Shown here: positions 29,740 to 39,026 of the stretch, piece by piece
How the letters are laid out: each line of letters starts with the position of its first letter
Position numbering within the stretch: the first letter of the stretch is position 1
Assembly: GCA_002862095.1 (NCBI GenBank)
Contig: PHSQ01000002.1
Coordinates: 853,806-917,805, forward strand
Length of the DNA stretch: 64,000 nucleotides
From: Methylocystis sp. KS32
Lineage (GTDB): Bacteria; Pseudomonadota; Alphaproteobacteria; Rhizobiales; Beijerinckiaceae
Direction: 5' to 3'
Made by a program: the position numbers and the translations under genes
The notes under the pieces: model-generated
What the model saw: only the letters and a program-made list of their open reading frames with translations
What the model was told of the DNA's origin: nothing
The model's database searches: none

Positions 29740-29770
29740 TTGACCCTGTAGCGGCTACAGGCCCTACGAT
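29740..29770 (+). promoter_or_regulatory. mer promoter with MerR operator
   Basis: The -35 TTGACC (29740-29745) and -10 TACGAT (29765-29770) are 19 bp apart, longer than the sigma70 optimum of 17 and typical of MerR-activated promoters. The perfect dyad CCTGTAGC-G-GCTACAGG (29745-29761) lies between them, the expected MerR binding site. It drives merT-merP-merA and probably also autoregulates merR on the other strand. Confidence 0.88.
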
Positions 29771-29844
29771 GACAATAAATCAACTCCAGCGCATAAAACA
29801 ACCGCGCGCTGGGTTCTGGCCGATTGAACAAAAAAGAGGAGCCC

Positions 29845-30195
29845 ATGTCCGAACAATCTCAGGGCCGTAAGGCTCTGGCCGCCGGCGGCGTCGCCGCGAT
29901 CCTCGCCTCGGCTTGCTGCCTTGGCCCGCTGCTGTTGGTGAGCCTCGGATTCAGTGGCGCATGGCTCGGCAATTTCAGCGCGTTCGAGCCGTTCCGGCCG
30001 CTGTTCCTCGGCGCCGGCTTTATCGCGCTGTTCTTCGCCTGGCGTCGAATCTACCGCCCGATTATGGTCTGCAAGCCGGGAGAGGTTTGCGCCATGCCGG
30101 AAGTGAGGTCGGCCTACAAACTCATCTTCTGGGGCGTGTCCGCGCTCGTCGCCGGGGCGACGATTTTCCCTTACGTGCTGCCCCTGTTCTACTGA
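29845..30195 (+). CDS. merT: Mercuric transport protein MerT
   Basis: 116 residues from the ATG at 29845 (AGAGGA upstream). Three membrane helices: ~10-32 containing the vicinal pair CC (SACCLGPLLLVSLGF), ~45-65 and ~92-114. A second cysteine pair lies in the cytoplasmic loop (VCKPGEVCAMPE). MerT takes Hg(II) from MerP and passes it to MerA. First structural gene of the module, with merP 16 bp downstream. Confidence 0.95.
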   Translation: MSEQSQGRKALAAGGVAAILASACCLGPLLLVSLGFSGAWLGNFSAFEPFRPLFLGAGFIALFFAWRRIYRPIMVCKPGEVCAMPEVRSAYKLIFWGVSALVAGATIFPYVLPLFY

Positions 30196-30211
30196 AAGAG
30201 GACTCCCGATC

Positions 30212-30490
30212 ATGAAAAAACTCGCCGCAATCGTCGCCTTGGCGGTCGCGTTCAGCGCGCCGGCCCATGCCGCGACGAAGACCATCACCCTGGCGGTGTC
30301 CAAGATGACCTGCGCCGCCTGCCCGATCACGGTCAGGAAAGCGCTCTCCAGGGTCGATGGCGTGGAAAAGGCCGAGGTGAACTATGAGTCCAAGGAAGCT
30401 GTGGTGACCTATGACGACGCGAAGACCAGCGTCGACGCGCTCACCAAAGCGACCGTGGAAGCCGGCTACCCCTCCGAAGTGAAGAAATGA
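30212..30490 (+). CDS. merP: Periplasmic mercury-binding protein MerP
   Basis: 92 residues: signal peptide to about residue 20 (AIVALAVAFSAPAHA) and one heavy-metal-associated domain with the binding motif MTCAACPITV. It scavenges Hg(II) in the periplasm for MerT. The stop is 3 bp before the merA start. Confidence 0.96.
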   Translation: MKKLAAIVALAVAFSAPAHAATKTITLAVSKMTCAACPITVRKALSRVDGVEKAEVNYESKEAVVTYDDAKTSVDALTKATVEAGYPSEVKK

Positions 30491-32329
<1,839 letters not shown>

Positions 32330-32333
32330 TCTA

Positions 32334-32657
32334 ATGAAAAAACACACCGCGCCCTGTTGTGGCGACAGCGTCGCCGACTGGCGTCCGCTGAACGCCCGCC
32401 AGCGCCGGGCCAGACTAATTGTCGGCGTCGCCTTGCTGTCGTTGGCGGTAGCGTCGCCATGGTCGAGCGCTGCGTGGATCGTGTTGGCGGCCATCGTAGC
32501 CTGGTTCGGCGCGACCCATGTCCTTGCGGCGGCGACAGCCTATCCCGGCTGCCCAGAACTCGGCGCAGTTCCCAGTCTTCTGCTCGGACGTTGGGTCAGG
32601 ATCGGCTGCACGCCTTGGCGGTGGCTAGATGCGAGGTTACGCCTGACGACGAAATAA
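32334..32657 (+). CDS. Small membrane protein at the end of the mer module, function unknown
   Basis: 107 residues, starting 5 bp after the merA stop. Two hydrophobic segments (~28-44 and ~48-68) suggest a hairpin inner-membrane protein. Cysteines sit near the N-terminus (APCCGDS, a vicinal pair), after the second helix (PGCPELG) and in RIGCTPWRW. Vicinal Cys and operon position suggest a role in mercury handling, but it is not MerF, MerC or MerE by sequence. Confidence 0.75.
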   Translation: MKKHTAPCCGDSVADWRPLNARQRRARLIVGVALLSLAVASPWSSAAWIVLAAIVAWFGATHVLAAATAYPGCPELGAVPSLLLGRWVRIGCTPWRWLDARLRLTTK

Positions 32658-32775
32658 GCGCGCCACGCCCTCGTCCGACCTCGCCATAGCCCCGTCATTC
32701 TCGACGAGCGTCGCGTGGCGAGGCTGTGTTCTCCCGGCCGCGGGAGATGGATACGGACGCCGATGGCCCCCGCTT

Positions 32776-32859
32776 GTCATTCCCGCGCAGGCGGGAATCC
32801 AGGAGCAAACACAGAGACCTCGCGGGTAAATCTGGATTTCCGCTTGCGCCGGAATGACG
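32776..32859. repeat. ATTCCCGC-type inverted repeat, copy 1
   Basis: TCATTCCCGCGCAGGCGGGAATCC on the left pairs with GGATTTCCGCTTGCGCCGGAATGA on the right. The same family recurs at 49805-49925. It occupies the middle of the 313-bp gap between the mer module and pgk; nothing else was recognised in that gap. Confidence 0.8.
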
Positions 32860-32970
32860 GGCGGATAGAGGCTGCATGAAGTCGCTCCAAGGTAGCGACG
32901 TTGGTTACGCTGGCCCCGCAAGCCGGCCGGACGTTCCTCCCGATTCTTGTCGCGGTCGTGGCGGACGCCC

Positions 32971-34167
32971 CTATTTCTCCAGCGCCTTGACGCCCGGAAG
33001 CTCCTTGCCTTCGAGCCACTCAAGAAAGGCGCCGCCCGCCGTCGAGACATAAGTGAAGTCCGCCGCCGCGCCAGCCTGATTGAGCGCGGAGACGGTGTCG
33101 CCGCCCCCCGCGACCGAAAGCAGCTTGCCCTCGCGGGTCAGGCGCGCGGCGGTTTGCGCTACGGCGCTCGTTCCTTCGTCGAAAGGCGGCGTCTCGAAGG
33201 CGCCGAAGGGACCGTTCCAGACCAGAGTCCGGGTCTTCGCGAGCAGGCTCTCGACATGGGCGACGGCCTTGGGTCCGACGTCGAGAATCATGTCGTCCGC
33301 CCCGACGTGATCCACGGCGACGAAATGCGCGGTCGCATGGGCCTCGAATTTTTGCGCGACCGTCACATCCTCGGGCAGGACGATCTCGCAGCCCGCAGTT
33401 TTAGCCTTGTCCATAATGGCGCGAGCAGTGTCGAGCAAGTTCTTCTCGCACAACGACTTTCCGACGGCCTTGCCCTGCGCCGCCAGAAATGTGTTGGCCA
33501 TGCCGCCGCCGATGACCAGATATTCCACCTTGGCGACGAGATTGCCGAGCAGATCGAGTTTGGTTGAAATCTTGGCGCCGCCAACCACCGCCATCACCGG
33601 GTGTTGGGGCGCGCCAAGCGCCTTGTTCAGCGCCTCCAGCTCCGCCTGCATCGAGCGCCCGGCGAAGGCCGGGAGCTTGTGCGCGAGCCCCTCCGTCGAG
33701 GCGTGGGCGCGATGCGCGGCCGAGAAGGCGTCATTGACGAAGATGTCGCCGTTCTTCGCCAGCTCCTCGACAAAACCGGCGTCGTTCTTTTCCTCGCCCT
33801 TATGGAAGCGGGTGTTCTCCAGCAGCAGCACGTCGCCGTCCTTCATCGCCGCGACCGCCTGCGCCGCCGGGGCGCCGATGCAGTCGCTGGCGAAAGCCAC
33901 GGGTCGCTTGAGCATGTCTTCGAGCGCGCTCGCCACGAGACGCAGCGAGTCTTCCTCGTTTGGCGCGCCTTTTGGACGGCCAAAATGCGCGAGCAGGATC
34001 ACCTTGCCGCCCTTGTCGGCGATCTCGTTGATCGTGGGCAGCACGCGCTCGATGCGCGTCGCGTCGGAAACGCGGCCCTCCTCCATCGGCACGTTGAGAT
34101 CGACGCGCAGGAGAACGCGCTTGCCGTGGACGTTGACGTCGTCGAGCGTGCGGAAGGATTTTGTCAT
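32971..34167 (-). CDS. pgk: Phosphoglycerate kinase
   Basis: 398 residues, full length. N-terminal [29 protein letters not shown] is the substrate-binding signature; [18 protein letters not shown] follows, and the C-terminal nucleotide site has [18 protein letters not shown] and [12 protein letters not shown]. It makes ATP from 1,3-bisphosphoglycerate. It is downstream of gap and a secreted protein on the same strand. Confidence 0.97.
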   Translation of the reverse strand: MTKSFRTLDDVNVHGKRVLLRVDLNVPMEEGRVSDATRIERVLPTINEIADKGGKVILLAHFGRPKGAPNEEDSLRLVASALEDMLKRPVAFASDCIGAPAAQAVAAMKDGDVLLLENTRFHKGEEKNDAGFVEELAKNGDIFVNDAFSAAHRAHASTEGLAHKLPAFAGRSMQAELEALNKALGAPQHPVMAVVGGAKISTKLDLLGNLVAKVEYLVIGGGMANTFLAAQGKAVGKSLCEKNLLDTARAIMDKAKTAGCEIVLPEDVTVAQKFEAHATAHFVAVDHVGADDMILDVGPKAVAHVESLLAKTRTLVWNGPFGAFETPPFDEGTSAVAQTAARLTREGKLLSVAGGGDTVSALNQAGAAADFTYVSTAGGAFLEWLEGKELPGVKALEK

Positions 34168-34176
34168 TACGCGCCT

Positions 34177-34725
34177 CTATTTCGGAAGAGTGACCTTCGA
34201 GCGAATCGCCTTGATATCCTTCACCGCGACGTCAAAGCCTTCACGGACCGTCGCGCAGGAAAGCGAAACCCTGCCTCGCGGCGTCTCGATGATCGACCGG
34301 AAAAGGACGACTTTGCCCGCGCGGGACCCCTTATCGGGGTAAATCACATATTCCACGCCACGGGCCTTGTTCAGCGTGAAAACAGACTCACGGTCGATCG
34401 GTCCGAGATTGCGAACGGCATTTCTTGCCGCATCACGCCATTCCGCAAGATTGCCGCCCTGGTTGAGTTCCGCCTGGCTGAGGCTGGCGTTTGTCGGCGC
34501 AGCCTTCAGACTCGCGCCGCACAGATGCTTGCCCGTTCCGGCGAGGGGCGGTTTGCCGGTCGTCGAGTCGACGGCGAAGCGAATATCCTGGGAGGGCCGG
34601 CTCGCCGGGGACGCCACGTAAGGGGCCGGCGGCTCGACGCCGAACCCCCTCGTTTCGTCCGTCAGCGCGAAAGCCGGCGAAATCATCGCCAGCGCGAAGA
34701 TGACGGCAAGGTTTCGCCCGGACAC
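34177..34725 (-). CDS. Exported protein of unknown function between gap and pgk
   Basis: 182 residues from a GTG at 34725 with GAGAGG about 8 bp upstream; longer in-frame starts would run into gap. Signal peptide VSGRNLAVIFALAMISPAFA, then a mature domain with two cysteines (KHLCGASLK, VSLSCATVREG) that may form a disulfide. The C-terminal half resembles a small alpha/beta domain (GVEYVIYPDKGSRAGKVVLF). It sits tightly between gap (11 bp) and pgk (9 bp), so it is co-transcribed with glycolytic enzymes despite export. Confidence 0.75.
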   Translation of the reverse strand: MSGRNLAVIFALAMISPAFALTDETRGFGVEPPAPYVASPASRPSQDIRFAVDSTTGKPPLAGTGKHLCGASLKAAPTNASLSQAELNQGGNLAEWRDAARNAVRNLGPIDRESVFTLNKARGVEYVIYPDKGSRAGKVVLFRSIIETPRGRVSLSCATVREGFDVAVKDIKAIRSKVTLPK

Positions 34726-34736
34726 GTCGCGCCCTC

Positions 34737-35744
34737 TCAAATCACATTCCCGATCGCGACCGCCGTATCCGTCATGCGGGCCGAGAAACCCCATTCATTG
34801 TCATACCACGAAAGGATCGAAACCAGATTGCCGTCCATCACCTTGGTCTGATCCATGTGGAAGGTCGAGGAATGGGAATTGTGGTTGAAATCGCAGGAGA
34901 CAAGTTTCTCCGTGGTGTAGTCCAGCACGCCCTTCAACGGGCCTTCCGCCGCCGCCTTGATCGCGGCGTTGACTTCGTCCTTGCTCGTCGGGCGCTTGGC
35001 GATGAATTTGAGGTCCACGGCCGAGACATTCGGCGTTGGCACCCGGATGGCGTAGCCGTCGAGACGGCCGTTCAGCTCCGGCAGGACAAGGCCGACGGCC
35101 TTGGCGGCGCCGGTCGAGGTGGGGATCATGGAAAGCGCGGCCGCGCGGGCGCGATAGAGATCCTTGTGAAGCGTGTCGAGCGTCGGCTGATCGCCGGTGT
35201 AGGAGTGGATCGTCGTCATGATCCCCTTGTCGATCCCGATCGCGTCGTGCAGCACCTTGGCCACGGGCGCGAGACAATTGGTGGTGCAGGAGGCGTTGGA
35301 GAGAACGAGATGTTCCCTGGCGATCTTGTGATGATTGACGCCGTAGACGACGGTCAGGTCGGCGCCGTCGGCCGGGGCCGAGACGAGCACGCGCTTGGCG
35401 CCGGCGTCGAGCAGCATTTTAGCCTTTTCCCGCGCGGTGAAGAGGCCGGTGCATTCCAGCGCGACGTCGATGTTGAAGTCTTTGTACGGCAACTCCGCCG
35501 GATTCTTGATCGCGGTGACCCTGATCGGGCCACGGCCGGCGTCGATGGTGTCGCCCGAAACGGTGACGGTGTGAGGGAAGCGGCCATGAACCGAATCGTA
35601 ACGCAACAGATGGGCGTTGGTTTCGACCGGGCCGAGATCGTTGATGGCCACGACTTCGATGTCGGCGCGGCCGGACTCGACGATATAGCGCAGGACGTTA
35701 CGCCCGATGCGTCCAAATCCGTTGATCGCGACTCTCACGGCCAT
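34737..35744 (-). CDS. gap: Glyceraldehyde-3-phosphate dehydrogenase
   Basis: 335 residues. NAD-binding start [17 protein letters not shown], catalytic C153 in [13 protein letters not shown], and phosphate-site motifs STGAAKAVG and [19 protein letters not shown]36 after the second strand (VVAINDLG) fits NAD(H) preference. It is first in a gap - secreted protein - pgk unit. Confidence 0.97.
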   Translation of the reverse strand: MAVRVAINGFGRIGRNVLRYIVESGRADIEVVAINDLGPVETNAHLLRYDSVHGRFPHTVTVSGDTIDAGRGPIRVTAIKNPAELPYKDFNIDVALECTGLFTAREKAKMLLDAGAKRVLVSAPADGADLTVVYGVNHHKIAREHLVLSNASCTTNCLAPVAKVLHDAIGIDKGIMTTIHSYTGDQPTLDTLHKDLYRARAAALSMIPTSTGAAKAVGLVLPELNGRLDGYAIRVPTPNVSAVDLKFIAKRPTSKDEVNAAIKAAAEGPLKGVLDYTTEKLVSCDFNHNSHSSTFHMDQTKVMDGNLVSILSWYDNEWGFSARMTDTAVAIGNVI

Positions 35745-36004
35745 GGGAATATCTCCTGATAATGGGCCGCTCGCGGGCTGCGGCGGCCAGACGCCCGGCG
35801 TCGCCGGCTCCGGGGCGCCGCAGGTCTCTCGCGGAGAGATAACATCTGGCGCCCCTCTGTCAACGCGACCACAAGGCGCGCATGGGCTGGGACGCCTTGG
35901 GATTGGGGCGTTTCGTGCTACCTAACGTTCCAGCGCCGAATCGCTCCGCGCATGCGCTTTGGGCGGGGCGGCGCGCCACGCCGCCCAAGGAAAGGTCGCC
36001 GCTC

Positions 36005-36325
36005 ATGACTCCAAGCTCGCCGCCAGACGATCCGGCGTCGCCTCGGCTCGGCGCCGCGCTCGCCCGGCTGGAAAAAGCGCTGAATGCGCTGGAGCTCGCC
36101 GTCGCCGAGCGGCTGGATGACGAAATGAGCCTTGCCGATCTGGAGGAGGAACTGAACATCATGCAGGACGACCGCGCTCGACTCGCGCTGGAACTCGACG
36201 CCGCCCTCGCCCGCGCCATAACGGTGGAGAAGAACCGGGACGAAGTCGTTCGCCGGATCGACCGCGCGAGCGCGAGCGTCGCCGCGGTTCTCGGGGCGCC
36301 GCCGCCTCGCGGGGACGAGGAATAG
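36005..36325 (+). CDS. DUF4164-type coiled-coil protein
   Basis: 106 residues from the ATG at 36005. Acidic, heptad-rich helices (LGAALARLEKALNALELAVAERL, LADLEEELNIMQDDRARLALELDAAL) match the small DUF4164 family that precedes zapA in Rhizobiales. No signal or membrane segment. It ends 4 bp before zapA, so the two are co-translated and it is probably linked to division or cell-shape control; molecular function unknown. Confidence 0.8.
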   Translation: MTPSSPPDDPASPRLGAALARLEKALNALELAVAERLDDEMSLADLEEELNIMQDDRARLALELDAALARAITVEKNRDEVVRRIDRASASVAAVLGAPPPRGDEE

Positions 36326-36329
36326 CGCC

Positions 36330-36734
36330 ATGGCGACCGCAATTGTCACCATCGCCGGCCGCACCTACCGAATGGGCTGCGACGAGGGCCAGGAAAAACG
36401 GCTGGAGGAACTGGCCGCCCTGGTGGACGGCAAGATCGCGGCGATGAAAGAGAGTTTCGGCGAGATCGGCGACCAGCGCATCGTTGTGATGGCCGCGCTG
36501 CAGATCGCCGACGAAGCGGCGGATACGCGGGACCAAAGCACGGAACTCGAAACGGAGGTCAAATCATTGCGCGCGCGACTCGAAGGCGCGCAAGCAAGGG
36601 AGAGCGCCTTGGAAGCGCGGCTGGAGCTGGCGCTCGGCGACGCCGCCTCCCGCCTCGAACAACTCGCCAGAGATCTTTCGCGCAAGGACGCCGGGGAAGA
36701 GTCCGCGCTCGCCGGCCTGCCGGACGAGCTTTAA
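36330..36734 (+). CDS. zapA: Cell division protein ZapA
   Basis: 134 residues. N-terminal domain VTIAGRTYRMGCDEGQEKRLEELAALVDGKI is the ZapA signature; ALQIADEA follows, then a long C-terminal coiled coil (ELETEVKSLRARLEGAQARE). ZapA cross-links FtsZ filaments at mid-cell. The C-terminal coil is longer than in E. coli ZapA (109 aa). It forms a two-gene unit with the DUF4164 gene and is followed by a hairpin. Confidence 0.93.
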   Translation: MATAIVTIAGRTYRMGCDEGQEKRLEELAALVDGKIAAMKESFGEIGDQRIVVMAALQIADEAADTRDQSTELETEVKSLRARLEGAQARESALEARLELALGDAASRLEQLARDLSRKDAGEESALAGLPDEL

Positions 36735-36743
36735 AAACGCGAG

Positions 36744-36777
36744 GAGCGCCCCGGATCGGTCGGATTCCGGAGCGCTC
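36744..36777 (+). terminator. Hairpin terminator after zapA
   Basis: GAGCGC plus CCGGA pair with TCCGG plus GCGCTC around a 10-nt loop, followed by TTCC. Beginning 10 bp after the zapA stop, it probably ends the DUF4164-zapA transcript. A decayed mosaic palindrome (about 36796-36860) follows. Confidence 0.6.
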
Positions 36778-36901
36778 TTCCAACCTTCCGGTTTCTCGCG
36801 CCAAAGCGAATTTCCGCAAAAGCTGACAGACTTTTGCGAACAGATTTCGCTCCTTCCTTTTTAATTCTGAACGATTTCTTATCGTTCGAACAAAAGGCGC
36901 G

Positions 36902-37489
36902 CTAACGCGAAACGCCCCACAGTTCGACGCTCTGATCGTGCTTCGCGCGTTCGATGTCGTCGGCGAGTTTCTCCAATTGATCGTGCCGGTTTTGGGCGAC
37001 CTCAGCCTCCGCGCCATCCTTGAGATAGGCGATCTTGAGCTGCTCCGTCGCCTGACGTCCAAGCTCCTGGAGCCACTGGTTGACGTTCCGGAGAAAGAGG
37101 CGCTTGCGCTCCGCCTGTTGCTCCTTGGTCCCCATGTCGTCGTTCTCGATGGCGATTTCCTTTTTGGTCTCCTCGATATCCGCATCGAGGGTTTTCTGCT
37201 TCTCCTCGAGCGCGGCGACCTGTTCCGGCTTCGCGTTGTCCGCTTTCGCTTTCTCCAGAGCGGCGGTGGTCTCTTTTTGCGCTTTCTGCAAATTATCGAG
37301 GCCGTTCTGCAGCCAATTGGCCTGGATCTTCAACAGGGCGTCCCGGCCCGAGCCGCTGCCGAGCGGGAAGTTGTTGGGCAACGGGAAATAGGGTCCGAGC
37401 TTGGCGGCCCAGGCGGGCGCGTCGGCGAAGACGGCAAGCGCGATCGCGGCGGAAAAAAGCAGAGCTGGAATGCGGTTTCTAGACGACAT
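36902..37489 (-). CDS. Secreted coiled-coil protein, function unknown
   Basis: 195 residues. Signal peptide to about residue 28 (ALLFSAAIALAVFADAPAWA), then a Pro/Gly stretch (LGPYFPLPNNFPLGSGSG) and a long charged helix (~55-190) with heptads such as VAALEEKQKTLDADIEETKKEI. It has no cysteine, so it is likely an extended periplasmic dimer or trimer. The first in a run of three small exported proteins on the minus strand; no family was recognised. Confidence 0.75.
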   Translation of the reverse strand: MSSRNRIPALLFSAAIALAVFADAPAWAAKLGPYFPLPNNFPLGSGSGRDALLKIQANWLQNGLDNLQKAQKETTAALEKAKADNAKPEQVAALEEKQKTLDADIEETKKEIAIENDDMGTKEQQAERKRLFLRNVNQWLQELGRQATEQLKIAYLKDGAEAEVAQNRHDQLEKLADDIERAKHDQSVELWGVSR

Positions 37490-37609
37490 TATTTCCTCCC
37501 CTCGACGCCGGCTTCGATCTCACGACCGCCCCATCCGGGCGACCCCTGCCGGCTTATTGGCGCTCAAATTGAGGCATAGCTCACCTTCTGGCAAGCCCGC
37601 GATAGGGCG

Positions 37610-37945
37610 TCAAAAACAGCGCACCTGCGCTTCGGCCTGGGCGCGCCGCAATTCGTCCAGCGCGTCGCGCGCGACGGCGGTGTTGCGGAACATGCTTCCG
37701 ATCTGCCCCGCCTGCTGGGAAATGCTCGCGACCGTCTCCGCCGCGACATATTTTTCGTAAGGGAGGATGGTGGCGACGACGTCGATCGAGCAAGAACATT
37801 GATCCAGCGCCTGGCGGGTGTCGCCATTGGCCTTCATGCAGCCGAAGACGTAATCGGCGCGAGCGGCGGTGGGGTAATCGTTGAGGTCGGCCGCCATAGC
37901 CGGCGCGGCGGCCAGGACGAAGAAGAGAACGAGTCTTTTACGCAT
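37610..37945 (-). CDS. Small periplasmic four-cysteine protein
   Basis: 111 residues: signal peptide RLVLFFVLAAAPAMA, then a helical domain with cysteines C36, C50, C52 and C110 (FGCMKAN, DQCSCSID, VRCF), likely two disulfides or a metal site with CxC. The motif YPTAARADYVFGCM looks family-conserved to me but I cannot name the family. It lies between two other exported proteins on the same strand. Confidence 0.75.
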   Translation of the reverse strand: MRKRLVLFFVLAAAPAMAADLNDYPTAARADYVFGCMKANGDTRQALDQCSCSIDVVATILPYEKYVAAETVASISQQAGQIGSMFRNTAVARDALDELRRAQAEAQVRCF

Positions 37946-38025
37946 GAATGCCCGCAGGATGAGACGCCATCCAGAAAGTCCTAGCGCGGCCGGAGGGAGC
38001 GAACAAGCGCCCTCGCCCAGGGGAA

Positions 38026-38598
38026 TCAGCGAGAAACCTCTTTCCTCTCCTTTGAGCTAAAGAGAACGCCGCGCGCCTGTCCGGCGTCCAGGCGGGTCTT
38101 CAGGGCGCTCTCGATGGCGAGGAGCGAACTGCGCTTGGAGCCCTTCACGTCGCGAGAATTGGCAAGAGCCAGAAAATCCTCCGGCTTGTGCGGGCAACCG
38201 CCGCCCCCCTCATAGACGCGCAACCCCTCTCCGGTGACGATCGTGTCGCCCGCGCGCAAGGTCGCATCGTGCAACAGCGCTTCGGTTTCGCCCGAGTCCG
38301 CGCTTTGCGAGGCCTGTTCGTGGCAAAAACCTTTTTTCACCGGTCCGGCCCCCGCTACTTTGTCGTCCGCAACGGCGCGCGCAACGGCGCGGCGCTTGGG
38401 GTGTGACGCCTGCGGCAGATAGCCGAGACTGGAATGGTATCCGCGCGCCTTGGACTTCGCCGCCGGCCTCGGAGGCGGCGCTTCGGCGGCTCGTTGCTGC
38501 CCCCCGCCAAAGGCTCCGAACAGATCCTCTATAAATCCGGCCTGGGCCTCGATTTGGCCACCGAACAGGAACAGCGCCGAGACGGCGAACACGCGCAT
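38026..38598 (-). CDS. Secreted protein sharing a motif with the gene at 19558
   Basis: 190 residues from the ATG at 38598 (RVFAVSALFLFGGQIEAQA signal); a longer frame exists but lacks support. A disordered Pro/Ala/Lys region (~35-80) precedes the conserved block ATLRAGDTIVTGEGLRVYEG, matching ETLRDGDVIVTERGLVVFTG in the 19558 protein. Cysteines in GFCHEQ and GGGCPHK could pair. The tail is Ser/Lys-rich. Possibly a cell-envelope family of this lineage; function unknown. Confidence 0.7.
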   Translation of the reverse strand: MRVFAVSALFLFGGQIEAQAGFIEDLFGAFGGGQQRAAEAPPPRPAAKSKARGYHSSLGYLPQASHPKRRAVARAVADDKVAGAGPVKKGFCHEQASQSADSGETEALLHDATLRAGDTIVTGEGLRVYEGGGGCPHKPEDFLALANSRDVKGSKRSSLLAIESALKTRLDAGQARGVLFSSKERKEVSR

Positions 38599-38904
38599 GA
38601 TTCGCGCTTGCGTCGCCCGCGTTACAGCGAAACAACTATAACTTACTATTGGATTTTCAGTAAATGAGCGTTCCATTTCAGTCTCTCGCGCCCGCGACTG
38701 CGAAAAAATACTTAGCCCCAGTTACGCCACAATCGACCAATGCCGTCAAATGGGCGTGAGCGGTTTTCAGCGTATTTTCGGACGTAAAACAAGCGGATAA
38801 ATCACAAAATTACGTAAAGCCGCCAACTTACGCAGGAATATTTTTCCGCGCCGCTCTCGCGCGCTTGCGCTGTTAGCTAGGGTCGCGCGATCGATCCGCC
38901 ACCC

Positions 38905-39023
38905 CTAGAGCGCTTTCCGACCGGACGGAATCGTCTGGTCGATTAAGAAATCGCTCCAGATTCAAAAAGCTGGAGAAAAATCGGATCGAAAAAGTCTATC
39001 AACTTTTTCGGATTTCGCTCTAG
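38905..39023 (+). repeat. 118-bp mosaic palindromic repeat, copy A
   Basis: Starts CTAGAGCGCTTTCCGACC and ends GGATTTCGCTCTAG. Internal palindromes: CCGACCGGACGGAATCGTCTGG, GCTCCAGATTCAAAAAGCTGGAG, and GAAAAAGTctatcAACTTTTTC. Copies B (40722) and C (56301, inverted) share nearly the whole length. It ends 4 bp before the stop codon of the convergent FAD enzyme gene. Upstream, 38599-38904 is comparatively AT-rich with no gene seen. Confidence 0.9.
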
Positions 39024-39026
39024 CCG

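Noticed and set aside
36735..36901. 6S RNA downstream of zapA
   Set aside because: zapA often neighbours ssrS, but the gap is only ~165 bp, holds a terminator and a decayed repeat, and shows no long 5'/3' closing stem with a central bubble.
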